Source: Sipunculus nudus (lineage: Eukaryota > Annelida > Sipuncula > Golfingiida > Sipunculidae). From it: a stretch of 64,000 nucleotides of DNA. The notes under the pieces were generated by a model. It worked only from the letters and a program-made list of their open reading frames with translations, was not told the origin of the DNA and did no database searches. Of the stretch, positions 55,902 through 64,000 are shown in pieces. The stretch spans positions 930,001-994,000 of the forward strand of contig JAPPUL010000082.1 in the NCBI GenBank assembly GCA_026874595.1. Reading direction: 5' to 3'. How positions within the stretch are numbered: the first letter of the stretch is position 1; the number at the start of each line of letters is the position of its first letter. The position numbers and the translations under genes are program-made.

Positions 55902-55959
55902 GCCTGTAATGCATCCTGTTGAAATCCAATTTTGAAGATATAAGAAGGCGTTTAAAGGC
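55865..55959 (+). repeat. 30-bp duplication of the oxidoreductase gene's 3' end
   Basis: A 30-bp segment starting TTTTGAAGATATAAGAAGGC occurs at 55865-55894 (inside the gene) and again, exactly, at 55930-55959, between the stop codon and thiL. The offset is 65 bp. Confidence 0.93.
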
Positions 55960-55992
55960 CATGTAGTTTAGAATAGTAATAGTGGTAAGACA

Positions 55993-57009
55993 TTGAAAAA
56001 GGGAGAATTTGAGTTTATAGAGGCTCTTAAGGGGCTTGGAATAAGTCATAATTTGGGTAGGGGTGAGTTTGGGATAGGTGATGACAGTGCAGTATTGGGC
56101 TATAAAGACGACAGAGTATATCTAGCAACTACAGACATGTTAATAGAAGGTATACACTTCAGGCACTCTGATATATCGATGAGAGACCTTGGATATAAGA
56201 GTGTGGCGGTTAATTTGAGTGACATAGCGGCAATGGGGGGGATAGGAGAATATATAATGCTATCGCTTGGGATCCCAAAGGGTTTGAGTGATGAGGATGT
56301 ACTTAGCTTTTACGAAGGGGTATCTGAGATAGGAAGTATGTATAACCTGGGGTTAATAGGCGGTGATACAAATAGGTCGGGGCATGATTTCATTATAAAT
56401 GTAACAGTAATTGGTAGTTGTAGCCAAGAGAAGGTATTATATAGGTCTAATGCAAAGGTAGGAGATAGTATTTATGTAACTGGGACTTTAGGTGATAGTG
56501 GTGCGGGTTTTTTGCTACTTGATAAATATAAAGACATAGAAATAGACGTTAAAACAAAGACATATTTATTAAATCGTCATAAAAGGCCAAGTCCGCGTAT
56601 TTTTGAGATGGCATATTTAAATAACGTCTGTCCGAATATAAGATCTTGTATAGATATAAGCGATGGTCTTGCTAATGATTTATTTCACATACTTACAATG
56701 TCATCTTCAGTGTCATCTTCTTTAGGTGCGATTTTGGATAAGGATAAATTACCCTACTCAGAGTCATTATCTATTTTTTGTGATGCACGCAACGTTGATA
56801 AATATAGTATTATACTAAATGCAGGAGAGGATTATGAACTTGTATTTACACATGAAAATGATATATCTAACGATATAATTAACTGCTTTATAAAAGATTT
56901 TAATGTATTCTTAACAAAGATAGGAACAGTTTGTGAGGGTGGTTATTATCTTCAAGATAAAGACAAAAAGACTGCAATAATTTTAAGGGGACATGATCAT
57001 TTTAAATAA
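55993..57009 (+). CDS. thiL: Thiamine-monophosphate kinase
   Basis: ThiL makes thiamine diphosphate from thiamine monophosphate. The PurM-like fold is recognisable from GIGDDSAVLGY, TTDMLIEGIHF, DLGYKSVAVNLSDIAAMGG and GGDTNRSGHDFIINVTVIG near the N-terminus, and from CIDISDGLANDLFHI and NAGEDYELVFT in the second half. Length is 338 residues. The start is TTG at 55993, with a weak GGTAAG upstream. It completes the pathway begun by the thi cluster at 27-30 kb. Confidence 0.93.
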   Translation: MKKGEFEFIEALKGLGISHNLGRGEFGIGDDSAVLGYKDDRVYLATTDMLIEGIHFRHSDISMRDLGYKSVAVNLSDIAAMGGIGEYIMLSLGIPKGLSDEDVLSFYEGVSEIGSMYNLGLIGGDTNRSGHDFIINVTVIGSCSQEKVLYRSNAKVGDSIYVTGTLGDSGAGFLLLDKYKDIEIDVKTKTYLLNRHKRPSPRIFEMAYLNNVCPNIRSCIDISDGLANDLFHILTMSSSVSSSLGAILDKDKLPYSESLSIFCDARNVDKYSIILNAGEDYELVFTHENDISNDIINCFIKDFNVFLTKIGTVCEGGYYLQDKDKKTAIILRGHDHFK

Positions 57010-57053
57010 TGTATTTTCTTATATGTTTATTATCCCTATATGAGACTTTTATA

Positions 57054-57389
57054 TTACTCTACAAAAGAGTATTTTACTAAGGAGCTTTTATAATAATATT
57101 GTTTTACATCATCACGTTTAACAACTATTTGAAACTTAGTGATTTCTTGTAATATGCCTTTTTCTTCAGTGCCATCAGACAATTTTAAAATGATTTCTTT
57201 CTCTTTATACTGTTCTAAGATGTTTTCTTCATGTCCTGCCAAGTTCATAAGACGGCCAACACTTTTTTTAAGGCGTCTTACATCTTCTTTTAGCTCTTCT
57301 AAGTCTTTGTTTTGTCCGGAGCTTGTAACACCCCTAGATACTACTGCACCTTTAGGGCGTATTTGTATCTTTTCACGTTCTTTGTCCAT
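57054..57389 (-). CDS. Small protein with coiled coil and possible Sm/Hfq-like C-terminal fold
   Basis: The 111 residues comprise a basic N-terminus, a heptad-like helix (DLEELKEDVRRLKKSVGRLM) and a C-terminal ~45-residue beta-rich part reading EIILKLSDGTEEKGILQEI, then FQIVVKRDDVKQYYYKSSLV. The pattern of I-x-L-x-(N/S)-x-G-x-E-x-x-G-x-(I/L) followed by F-x-(V/I)-V, then Y-K-x-(S/A)-(L/I)-V resembles Sm1 and Sm2 motifs of Hfq-type proteins. This is inference from pattern only. GGGGAAG lies six bases upstream of the ATG. Confidence 0.6.
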   Translation of the reverse strand: MDKEREKIQIRPKGAVVSRGVTSSGQNKDLEELKEDVRRLKKSVGRLMNLAGHEENILEQYKEKEIILKLSDGTEEKGILQEITKFQIVVKRDDVKQYYYKSSLVKYSFVE

Positions 57390-57609
57390 ATAATACTTCC
57401 CCTTATTATATATTTACATTTATATATTTGTGTCGTTGTTTTTTATCGTTTGTTTTATTAACTAAGATTAGCCTTTTTATTTATACATCCTTATATCCTC
57501 TCGTTTTATAATAAGCTCATTTGATAGTAAATATATTTAGATGTATCTTAAAATGTTTCTATTTAGTCATTAAAGATACAATAATATCCTTACTTTTTGT
57601 GTTCTGGTT

Positions 57610-59904
57610 TTACTTTTTCTGGTTTTGCTTTCGAGTGCTTTTTGACTTGCCTTCTACTTCTTTCATGAATCGTCCCCATAATGGTGCTGCAACGTTACCT
57701 CCATACTGCTTTTTGCCAAGTGTTAAATCCTCATCAAAACCAATCCATACAACTGTTGCAAGCTCTTTTGTATATCCTGCAAACCATGCATCCTTTCCAT
57801 TCTGACTTGTCCCCGTCTTGCCCGCAGCCTCCCCTCTATAACCAACATTATCAACTGCACGTCCAGTTCCTTCTTTTATAACCTTAGAAAGCAGTTTTGT
57901 CATAATCCTTACATCTCGCCTTTTTATAAGACGTTTCCTTTTAGCTTTTACTTTATTTTTGCGATTATCTAGGATTATATTGCCGTACCTATCTTCTATC
58001 AATAAAATACTTTGGGGCACTACATTATAACCGCCATTTGCATATACTGACATCGCTTTACACATATTATAAGGACTTACATCCGTTGTCCCAAGCGATA
58101 TTGATATATGTTTACCAAACTTATTTTTTGGTATCCCAAGAAGCGGCGAGGCAAAATTTATTACTGCGTTGACTCCTATTTGTTTTACAAGTTTTACCGA
58201 TACTACATTTATTGAATCTTTTAGTGCCTCTTCAAGTGTTATCTCCCCTCTGAATGTATTATTATAATTCTTTGGCTCCCAATACTCATTTGCATGCTTA
58301 TCAAATATCTTTAGCGGTGAATCGTTAATTACGCTCTTTGGATTGTAACGCCTTGTCTTTAATGCTGCACCGTATACAAAGATTTTAAATACTGACCCAG
58401 GCTGTCTTTTTGAAAATACTCGATTTACACGGTTTTGGGCGATGAATTTACTCCCTCCAACCATAACCTCTATAGCTCCTGTTTGTGGCTCCATCGATAT
58501 TATAGCCCCTTCAACCCTTAAGTCTTTATTTGCCCTTTCAAGCTCTTTACGATTCTCAGCCAAAAGCACATTTAATTGATTTATACCAAAGCCCGTTGTT
58601 ATAAGACTAAGCTTTTTAAGCTCCCTTATAAAGCCTCGTAGCTTATGAAGCTTTTTTTTGTGACTCCTGAAATTTAGCCTTCCCTTAGTCATAAGTATGT
58701 TTATGAACTGTGCAGTTTTACCATATTCTCGCTTTATCTTTTTATATAACCTTTTGTTTTCCTTATTAAATATTTTATCTTGTCTTTTTAATTGTTCTTT
58801 TAATAACTTTTGGGCTATTTGTTGCTTCCTTAAATCTAAAGTTGTGTATACCCTTAAACCCCCTTTGAATATCATGTCCTTAATTATGCTATCTATCTCA
58901 TCATCTAGTTGCTCTTTTGATAAGTTCTTTGTCGATTTTATGTTATTTGCTATCTCGTAGTATAATTCCTCTTTGAATAGCCTTTGAAGCTCAAGCCTTA
59001 TATATTCTGAGAAGTAAGGTGCTTTGTCTATACGGTAATCAAGGGCTTTTCTTTTCCCTGTTAATATTGTATTGTTCATATTTTGCCATAATGTTTTATA
59101 GTCTTTGTAAGCAGTGTTTTTAGTGAATAAGCCAAGGTTTATTAGTTTGGTTATAACGGTTTTATGTTTATTCATTGCTTTTTGCGGATAATTTATTGGT
59201 GAGTATTTAGTTGGTGCTGACAGGATTAATACAAGTAAGGCTGATTGGACTTTGTTTAGATGCTTGGCGCTAATGCCAAAGAAGAACTTAGACGCTGATT
59301 CAACTCCGTATATACCATGTCCAAAATACATTTGGTTTATGTACTTTTCAAGTATTTCTTTTTTGCTGTACTTCTTTTCAAGCTGGAAAGCACGTCCAAG
59401 CTCTTTTATCTTCCTTTCTAAAGTCTTCTCTCGCGTTGTGTAGATTATCTTTGCCATTTGTTGGGTTATGGTACTGCCGCCCTCTATTATAGAAAGTTCT
59501 TTTTTTGCTATACTTACTTTTAGGTTGTTTTTAAGTGCCCTTATTATACTAAAGGGGTCAATTCCTATGTGGTTATAGTAATTAGCATCTTCTATTGCAA
59601 GGAGCACCATAAGAAAATCTTTAGGAAGCTCGTGTAACCTTATTATTTCTCTTTTATGGGTGAAGAATTCTGTTATCTTTTCTCCATGTGTGTCATATAA
59701 TGTTGTTGGCAGATTGTAGAAGCTTATGTCGTATAGTCTATCTATCGAGGCATCATCTTTTTTCATTGCCCTTATTATCTTACCTGATATGTTTCCAAGC
59801 AGTATAGAAAATATTAAAAATAGGACAACAAGAGCATATTCAAGGCCTTTTAAGATTCTCTTGTAAGAGGCTTTGCTGATACGTTCGTTTGTTCTATGTT
59901 TCAT
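57610..59904 (-). CDS. mrcA: Bifunctional penicillin-binding protein 1A (transglycosylase/transpeptidase)
   Basis: This enzyme polymerises and cross-links peptidoglycan. A membrane anchor at about 22-44 is followed by the GT51 domain, with catalytic Glu105 in LLAIEDANYYNHIGID and with EGGSTITQQMAK and KKEILEKYINQMYFG. The transpeptidase domain has the active-site S504-x-x-K507 in QPGSVFKIF, S-x-N as SIN (about 564-566), and K-T-G in AAGKTGTSQ. At 764 residues it is typical of PBP1A. A Lys-rich helical insertion at about 375-430 separates the domains. It is monocistronic on the minus strand. Confidence 0.94.
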   Translation of the reverse strand: MKHRTNERISKASYKRILKGLEYALVVLFLIFSILLGNISGKIIRAMKKDDASIDRLYDISFYNLPTTLYDTHGEKITEFFTHKREIIRLHELPKDFLMVLLAIEDANYYNHIGIDPFSIIRALKNNLKVSIAKKELSIIEGGSTITQQMAKIIYTTREKTLERKIKELGRAFQLEKKYSKKEILEKYINQMYFGHGIYGVESASKFFFGISAKHLNKVQSALLVLILSAPTKYSPINYPQKAMNKHKTVITKLINLGLFTKNTAYKDYKTLWQNMNNTILTGKRKALDYRIDKAPYFSEYIRLELQRLFKEELYYEIANNIKSTKNLSKEQLDDEIDSIIKDMIFKGGLRVYTTLDLRKQQIAQKLLKEQLKRQDKIFNKENKRLYKKIKREYGKTAQFINILMTKGRLNFRSHKKKLHKLRGFIRELKKLSLITTGFGINQLNVLLAENRKELERANKDLRVEGAIISMEPQTGAIEVMVGGSKFIAQNRVNRVFSKRQPGSVFKIFVYGAALKTRRYNPKSVINDSPLKIFDKHANEYWEPKNYNNTFRGEITLEEALKDSINVVSVKLVKQIGVNAVINFASPLLGIPKNKFGKHISISLGTTDVSPYNMCKAMSVYANGGYNVVPQSILLIEDRYGNIILDNRKNKVKAKRKRLIKRRDVRIMTKLLSKVIKEGTGRAVDNVGYRGEAAGKTGTSQNGKDAWFAGYTKELATVVWIGFDEDLTLGKKQYGGNVAAPLWGRFMKEVEGKSKSTRKQNQKK

Positions 59905-60082
59905 GTATTTTGTCTATCTTTTAATAACTTTTATAACAGAGCTAAAGTTGTTTATAGTTTATTTTTTTTATTGGTAAATATTTTTATTCTATGTTTTGTA
60001 ATTGTTATATTTTATATGCTTTGTTTCTTTTGATTTTTAGAGACGAAGCCCAATATTTTATTTTGGAGTATTTTATAAACTA

Positions 60083-60631
60083 ATGGACGCTCGAGTTTTA
60101 ATTCCTTTAGCTGATGGTTTTGAAGATATTGAGGCTTTTACGGTGATTGATGTTTTAAGGCGCGCTGGTGTTTCTCTTTTGACTGCAGGTACTGCTTTTG
60201 GATATATTAAAAGCAAATGCAATGTTAAGGTTATTCCAGACATCAACTTAGATGATGTGTCCAAAGACATGCTTGCTAATATTCAAATGATTGTTTTGCC
60301 TGGAGGGCTTGAGGGTGCTAATCATCTTAAAAATGATAAGCGTGTAAGGGAAATTATTAATGCTTTGCATGAAAAACAAAAGTATATATCAGCAATCTGT
60401 GCGGCGCCTACAGTATTATCTGCTATTGGGCTAACTGATGGAAGGAAAGTTACCTCTTATCCTTTGTTTAAGGAGCAGTTTAAAAACTACTCCACTGAAA
60501 GAGTGATTGTAGATGGAAACCTTATAACGAGTCAGGGGCCGGGGACGGCAATGGATTTTGCTTTTGCTGTTTTGGATGTTTTATGTGGTGAGTCTAAAGT
60601 TATAGAGATTAAAAAACAAATGCTTGTATAA
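60083..60631 (+). CDS. DJ-1/PfpI-family protein (YajL-like)
   Basis: The 182-residue protein has the DJ-1 pattern: LIPLADGFEDIEAFTVIDVLRRAG at the N-terminus (with the Glu that activates the nucleophile), IVLPGGLEGANHL, and the nucleophile elbow ISAICAAPTVLSAIGL with Cys at about residue 105. The C-terminus has LITSQGPGTAMDFAFAVLD. Relatives act as chaperones, deglycases (debated) or thiol-protective proteins under oxidative stress. It stands alone, divergent from PBP1A. Confidence 0.9.
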   Translation: MDARVLIPLADGFEDIEAFTVIDVLRRAGVSLLTAGTAFGYIKSKCNVKVIPDINLDDVSKDMLANIQMIVLPGGLEGANHLKNDKRVREIINALHEKQKYISAICAAPTVLSAIGLTDGRKVTSYPLFKEQFKNYSTERVIVDGNLITSQGPGTAMDFAFAVLDVLCGESKVIEIKKQMLV

Positions 60632-60837
60632 GTCCTCCCCTATTTTATAAGCATATCCCTTATCTTAGCAAATATAGTTCTGTCTTGTAAACGCATTCCG
60701 TGTGTTTTTTTAAAATCAACCTTTAGCATTTTAAGATTATTTGCTTATCTTTAACTATGGTGTAGGTTTTGTAGTGTTTTGTAAGTACCTATGTAAGTAA
60801 AAGAACGTACATAAATATATAAATTAGGAAGTGTATT

Positions 60838-62292
60838 ATGGCAGGAAATGATAGTGAAGTTTATGATATTGTAGAAAAGCAAAAAGACTATAAATATGGC
60901 TTTGTCACTGATGTTGAGACTGAGACTTTGCCTCCTGGCTTGAATGAAGATGTAATAAAGGCTATATCGAGAAAACGGGATGAGCCTTCTTTTATGCTTG
61001 ATTTTCGTCTTAAGGCTTATAAGAAGTGGCAGACAATGAAGCTACCAAAGTGGGCATTGGTAAACTATCCTGAGGTAGACTTTCAAGAGATATCTTATTA
61101 TTCAGCACCAAAGAAGAAAGAGAAGGTAGAAAGTCTTGATGAGGTGGACCCTGAGATACTAAAGACTTTTGATAAGCTTGGGATACCGATTGAGGAGCAA
61201 AAGCGTCTTTCTAATGTTGCGGTTGACGCGGTATTTGATAGTGTTAGTGTAGCAACTACATTTAAAGAAAGGCTTGCCAAAGAGGGTGTAATATTTTGTT
61301 CGATGAATGAGGCTATAAAGGATTATCCGGAGTTAATTAAAAAGTACTTGGGATCAGTAGTACCGGTTGGGGACAATTTTTATGCAGCTTTAAATAGTGC
61401 GGTTTTTACAGATGGTTCATTTGTGTATATACCGCCGAATACGAAATGCCCTATGGAATTGTCAACCTACTTTAGGATAAATACAGAAGGGTCAGGACAG
61501 TTTGAAAGGACGCTTATAATATGTGATGAGAAAAGCTATGTATCTTATCTTGAAGGGTGTACAGCGCCTGTATTTGATACAAATCAGTTACATGCTGCAG
61601 TGGTTGAGCTTGTAGCTTTAGATTCTGCAGAAATAAAGTATAGCACTGTACAAAATTGGTATGCAGGTGATGCAAAGACGGGGAAGGGAGGGATATATAA
61701 CTTTGTAACAAAGCGAGCGAAGTGTGAGGGGGACAATTCTAAGGTATCTTGGACCCAGATTGAAACGGGTTCTGCAATTACGTGGAAATATCCAAGTTGT
61801 GTTTTGAAGGGAGATAATTCAAAGGGAGAATTTTACTCGGTAGCCCTAACAGGGGGCTTGCAGCAAGCGGATACAGGAACAAAGATGCTGCACCTTGGCA
61901 ATAACACAAAGTCGGTAATTATATCGAAAGGGATATCCTCGGACAAGGCAAGCAATGCCTATCGTGGGCTAGTTAGAATATCTAAAAATGCAAAGAACGC
62001 GCGTAACTATACTCAATGTGATAGTATGCTTGTGGGCGATGAATGTAGTGCACATACATTTCCCTACATACAAGGGATAAGTTCAACAAGTCATCTAGAA
62101 CACGAGGCATCAACTTCTAAAATATCCGAAGAACAGCTTTTGTATTTTCAACAAAGGGGAATATCAAGAGAAGAGGCGATAAGCAGTATAATAAATGGTT
62201 TTTGTAAGGATGTTTTTAATCAGCTACCGATGGAATTTGCAGTTGAAGCGACAAGGTTACTTAGTCTAAAGCTTGAAAACAGTGTAGGTTAA
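60838..62292 (+). CDS. sufB: Fe-S cluster assembly scaffold SufB
   Basis: SufB is the core of the SufBC2D scaffold that builds Fe-S clusters. The 484 residues carry [79 protein letters not shown] (with the conserved Cys) and the C-terminal [19 protein letters not shown]. No sufA, sufS or regulator gene precedes it here. The spacer to sufC is long (267 bp) and repeat-rich, unlike the tight suf operons of most bacteria. Confidence 0.96.
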   Translation: MAGNDSEVYDIVEKQKDYKYGFVTDVETETLPPGLNEDVIKAISRKRDEPSFMLDFRLKAYKKWQTMKLPKWALVNYPEVDFQEISYYSAPKKKEKVESLDEVDPEILKTFDKLGIPIEEQKRLSNVAVDAVFDSVSVATTFKERLAKEGVIFCSMNEAIKDYPELIKKYLGSVVPVGDNFYAALNSAVFTDGSFVYIPPNTKCPMELSTYFRINTEGSGQFERTLIICDEKSYVSYLEGCTAPVFDTNQLHAAVVELVALDSAEIKYSTVQNWYAGDAKTGKGGIYNFVTKRAKCEGDNSKVSWTQIETGSAITWKYPSCVLKGDNSKGEFYSVALTGGLQQADTGTKMLHLGNNTKSVIISKGISSDKASNAYRGLVRISKNAKNARNYTQCDSMLVGDECSAHTFPYIQGISSTSHLEHEASTSKISEEQLLYFQQRGISREEAISSIINGFCKDVFNQLPMEFAVEATRLLSLKLENSVG

Positions 62293-62491
62293 AGTAACAA
62301 AGAGAGTGGTAAATCATAAATATAGGTTAAAGAAGAAATAAAAGAAGACCAAAATGGCATAATAATGTCATATAAATCATATAAAGAAGTAGATATTACT
62401 TTGTTGTAAACGCATCAAGGCAGTTGATGTACAAAAGTTGATGTACAAATAAAACTAAATGTACAAATGAATACAAATGAAGATGAAGTAA

Positions 62492-62553
62492 TATAGAATA
62501 AAGAGAATAAAGAGATTAAAGATTAAAGAGATTAAAGAGATTAAAGAGAGAAT
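62492..62553 (+). repeat. Short purine-rich tandem repeat in the sufC leader
   Basis: Units of AATAAAGAG and ATTAAAGAG recur six or seven times just before the sufC start codon. Just upstream, TTGATGTACAAA is also repeated (62427-62448). The array contains no strong Shine-Dalgarno except repeated AAAGAG. Confidence 0.85.
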
Positions 62554-62559
62554 AAAAAA

Positions 62560-63300
62560 ATGCTTGATATAAAAGGACTTTTTGCAGGATATGAAGGGGA
62601 GAAGATATTAGAAGGGATAACGCTTAATGTTAAAGCAGGCGAGATACATGCGATAATGGGCCCTAATGGTTCGGGTAAGAGCACCTTATCGAAGGTTATA
62701 ATAGGGCATCCTGATTATGAAGTAACTAAAGGAAGTATAACTTACGATGGGAAAGATTTACTTGATGTTGAAGTTGAGGACAGGGCACTTAAGGGTATAT
62801 TTCTAGCGTATCAATATCCTGTTGAGATACCGGGAGTGAACAACGCGGAGTTTCTGCGCATGGCATATAATTCACAGTTGAAAAGTCGCGGTAAGGAGGA
62901 AGTGGATCCGTTAGATTTTGCAGATATACTTTCTGAGAAGATGGAATTACTTGGGATGGATGAAAAGTATATGGAAAGGTCAGTAAACGATGGATTTTCA
63001 GGAGGGGAGAAGAAAAAGAATGAGATATTGCAGATGGCGCTTTTAAGCCCTCGGCTTTCTATATTGGACGAGATAGATTCAGGACTTGATATAGATGCTC
63101 TTAAAGTGGTATCAAGCGGGATAAACAAAGTTCGTAATAAAGATAGTGCAATAGTGGTGATAACGCATTTTCCTAGGATATTAGAATATATAACACCGGA
63201 TGTGGTACACGTAATGGGAGGCGGCAAGATAGTCAAGTCAGGAGATAAAGAGCTTGCGCATGCACTTGAGGATAAGGGGTATGATTTTTTATTAAGGTGA
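62560..63300 (+). CDS. sufC: SUF system ATPase SufC
   Basis: SufC is the ABC-type ATPase that drives conformational change in SufBC2D. The protein is 246 residues, with Walker A MGPNGSGKSTLSKVI, the Q-loop FLAYQYPVEIPGVNN characteristic of SufC, a signature FSGGEKKKNEILQMALL and Walker B LSILDEIDSGLDIDAL. No membrane domain is present, as expected. It lies 78 bp before sufD. Confidence 0.96.
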   Translation: MLDIKGLFAGYEGEKILEGITLNVKAGEIHAIMGPNGSGKSTLSKVIIGHPDYEVTKGSITYDGKDLLDVEVEDRALKGIFLAYQYPVEIPGVNNAEFLRMAYNSQLKSRGKEEVDPLDFADILSEKMELLGMDEKYMERSVNDGFSGGEKKKNEILQMALLSPRLSILDEIDSGLDIDALKVVSSGINKVRNKDSAIVVITHFPRILEYITPDVVHVMGGGKIVKSGDKELAHALEDKGYDFLLR

Positions 63301-63378
63301 TAGTTATAATGGCAGAGATGGTATGATGCAGGATGTGATATAGAGGATGGTAAGTAACAAGTTAAAAAAGGGAAGATG

Positions 63379-64000
63379 ATGAGCACAGAATATATAAAAG
63401 ATAAATATAAGAAGGTTTATAAGGGTGATGGGGCATTTGCGAGGTTACGAGAGGATGCATATGTACGTTTTGAGGAGATAGGGATGCCAAAGCGTGGAGC
63501 TGAGAAATATACATATTTAAATGTACGGAATATAGACTATAAAGGCTTTAAGTTGCCAGGACTTGAAAGTAATAAGAATTCATTAGTTGATGGTAAGAAG
63601 GTAGCTTTAGAGTCTTATGGCTTTTGTACAGATAATATTTTAGTATTTGCGCAGGGAGTATATAGGGAGGATTTATCAAAGATAAGCGAAGAAGGGCTTG
63701 AGATAACAAACATAGGGAATGGGCAGATGGGAGAAGCAGGGCTAGAGGAGGATAGTTTGCGATATCTTAATAAACGGTTAGTATCCGAGGATGAGAGTTT
63801 TGCGTTATTAAACGGAATATTCATGAATGATTTATATATAATTAGGGTTCGTGGTAAAATAAGTAAACCGCTTCAGATACTGCATATACTGGAGAACGGG
63901 GTAAGAGATGCCGGAGCAGGAGGAGGGGAGTTACAAATGTTATGTCCGCGGCTTCAATATATATTTGAAGAGGGAAGCAGTTGTACAATATATGTAAAAC
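63379..64000 (+). CDS. sufD: Fe-S cluster assembly protein SufD, N-terminal part; gene runs off the right edge
   Basis: The visible 207 codons begin MSTEYIKDKYKKVYKGDGAF and contain the SufD-typical RFEEIGMPKRGAEKYTYLNVRN and SFALLNGIFMNDLYIIRV segments. SufD pairs with SufB in the scaffold. The start at 63379 follows another ATG at 63376; GGGAAG lies immediately upstream of the pair, so the second ATG has the better spacing. The remaining half lies beyond position 64000. Confidence 0.92.
   Translation, partial: MSTEYIKDKYKKVYKGDGAFARLREDAYVRFEEIGMPKRGAEKYTYLNVRNIDYKGFKLPGLESNKNSLVDGKKVALESYGFCTDNILVFAQGVYREDLSKISEEGLEITNIGNGQMGEAGLEEDSLRYLNKRLVSEDESFALLNGIFMNDLYIIRVRGKISKPLQILHILENGVRDAGAGGGELQMLCPRLQYIFEEGSSCTIYVK

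Overview
The window is 64 kb of a compact, AT-rich bacterial chromosome. It has about 47 protein genes, two tRNA genes and no insertion sequence, prophage, CRISPR array or rRNA. The organism makes lipopolysaccharide (kdsB), so it is Gram-negative in type. It makes its own haem, isoprenoids (ispG), thiamine and SUF-type Fe-S clusters, uses B12-dependent methionine synthase, and metabolises propionate through the 2-methylcitrate cycle. CarD, a DUF4912 protein, SpoIIE-type phosphatase signalling and a relaxed lipobox suggest a spirochaete-like or deltaproteobacterial-grade lineage. I cannot fix the taxon from sequence alone.

Layout. 0-11 kb: the start of sucC, an unidentified 566-aa protein, a LysM/M23 murein hydrolase, a DUF445 membrane protein, rplU-rpmA, carD-nth, lysC and a HEAT-repeat protein. 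10.8-17.9 kb, plus strand: hemE-hemN-hemH-hemG, then ispG-larE. 18-27 kb: half an ABC exporter, cysS, a minus-strand polA-coaE-SPOR operon and a YbdG-type mechanosensitive channel. 27-37 kb: thiF-thiS-thiG-thiE, an unknown gene, a minus-strand group (kdsB, an unknown Cys-containing protein, a BadF-type ATPase) and metH. 37-42 kb: a secreted metzincin, an ABC-type binding protein and an unusual sensor-MFS fusion. 42-48.4 kb: prpD-prpB, prpE on the opposite strand, and prpC. 48.5-53.6 kb, minus strand: zinc-ribbon protein, DUF4912, an atypical RNase R and a SpoIIE-type phosphatase. 53.7-64 kb: two tRNAs, yajQ, an oxidoreductase, thiL, a possible Sm-like protein, PBP1A, a DJ-1 protein and sufB-sufC-sufD (sufD cut by the window edge).

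Functional links. PrpE makes propionyl-CoA, PrpC condenses it with oxaloacetate, and PrpD and PrpB yield pyruvate plus succinate; sucC belongs to the same succinate/succinyl-CoA node. ThiF, ThiS, ThiG, ThiE and ThiL cover thiazole assembly, coupling and final phosphorylation. The hem genes run from uroporphyrinogen III to haem. SUF supplies clusters for HemN, IspG, Nth and probably LarE.

The most striking non-coding signal is repeated tandem duplication of gene 3' ends. Three convergent gene junctions (M23/DUF445, prpB/prpE, prpC/rsbU) each carry duplicated segments that include both 3' ends. The lysC tail is present three times, and many other stop codons sit inside short tandem duplications. 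Short tandem repeats also lie just upstream of metH, sufC, the oxidoreductase and the DUF445 gene. Other points of interest are a likely frameshift in prpD at an A6 run, an RNase R whose cold-shock region is replaced by an RGG tract, and the sensor-MFS chimera.
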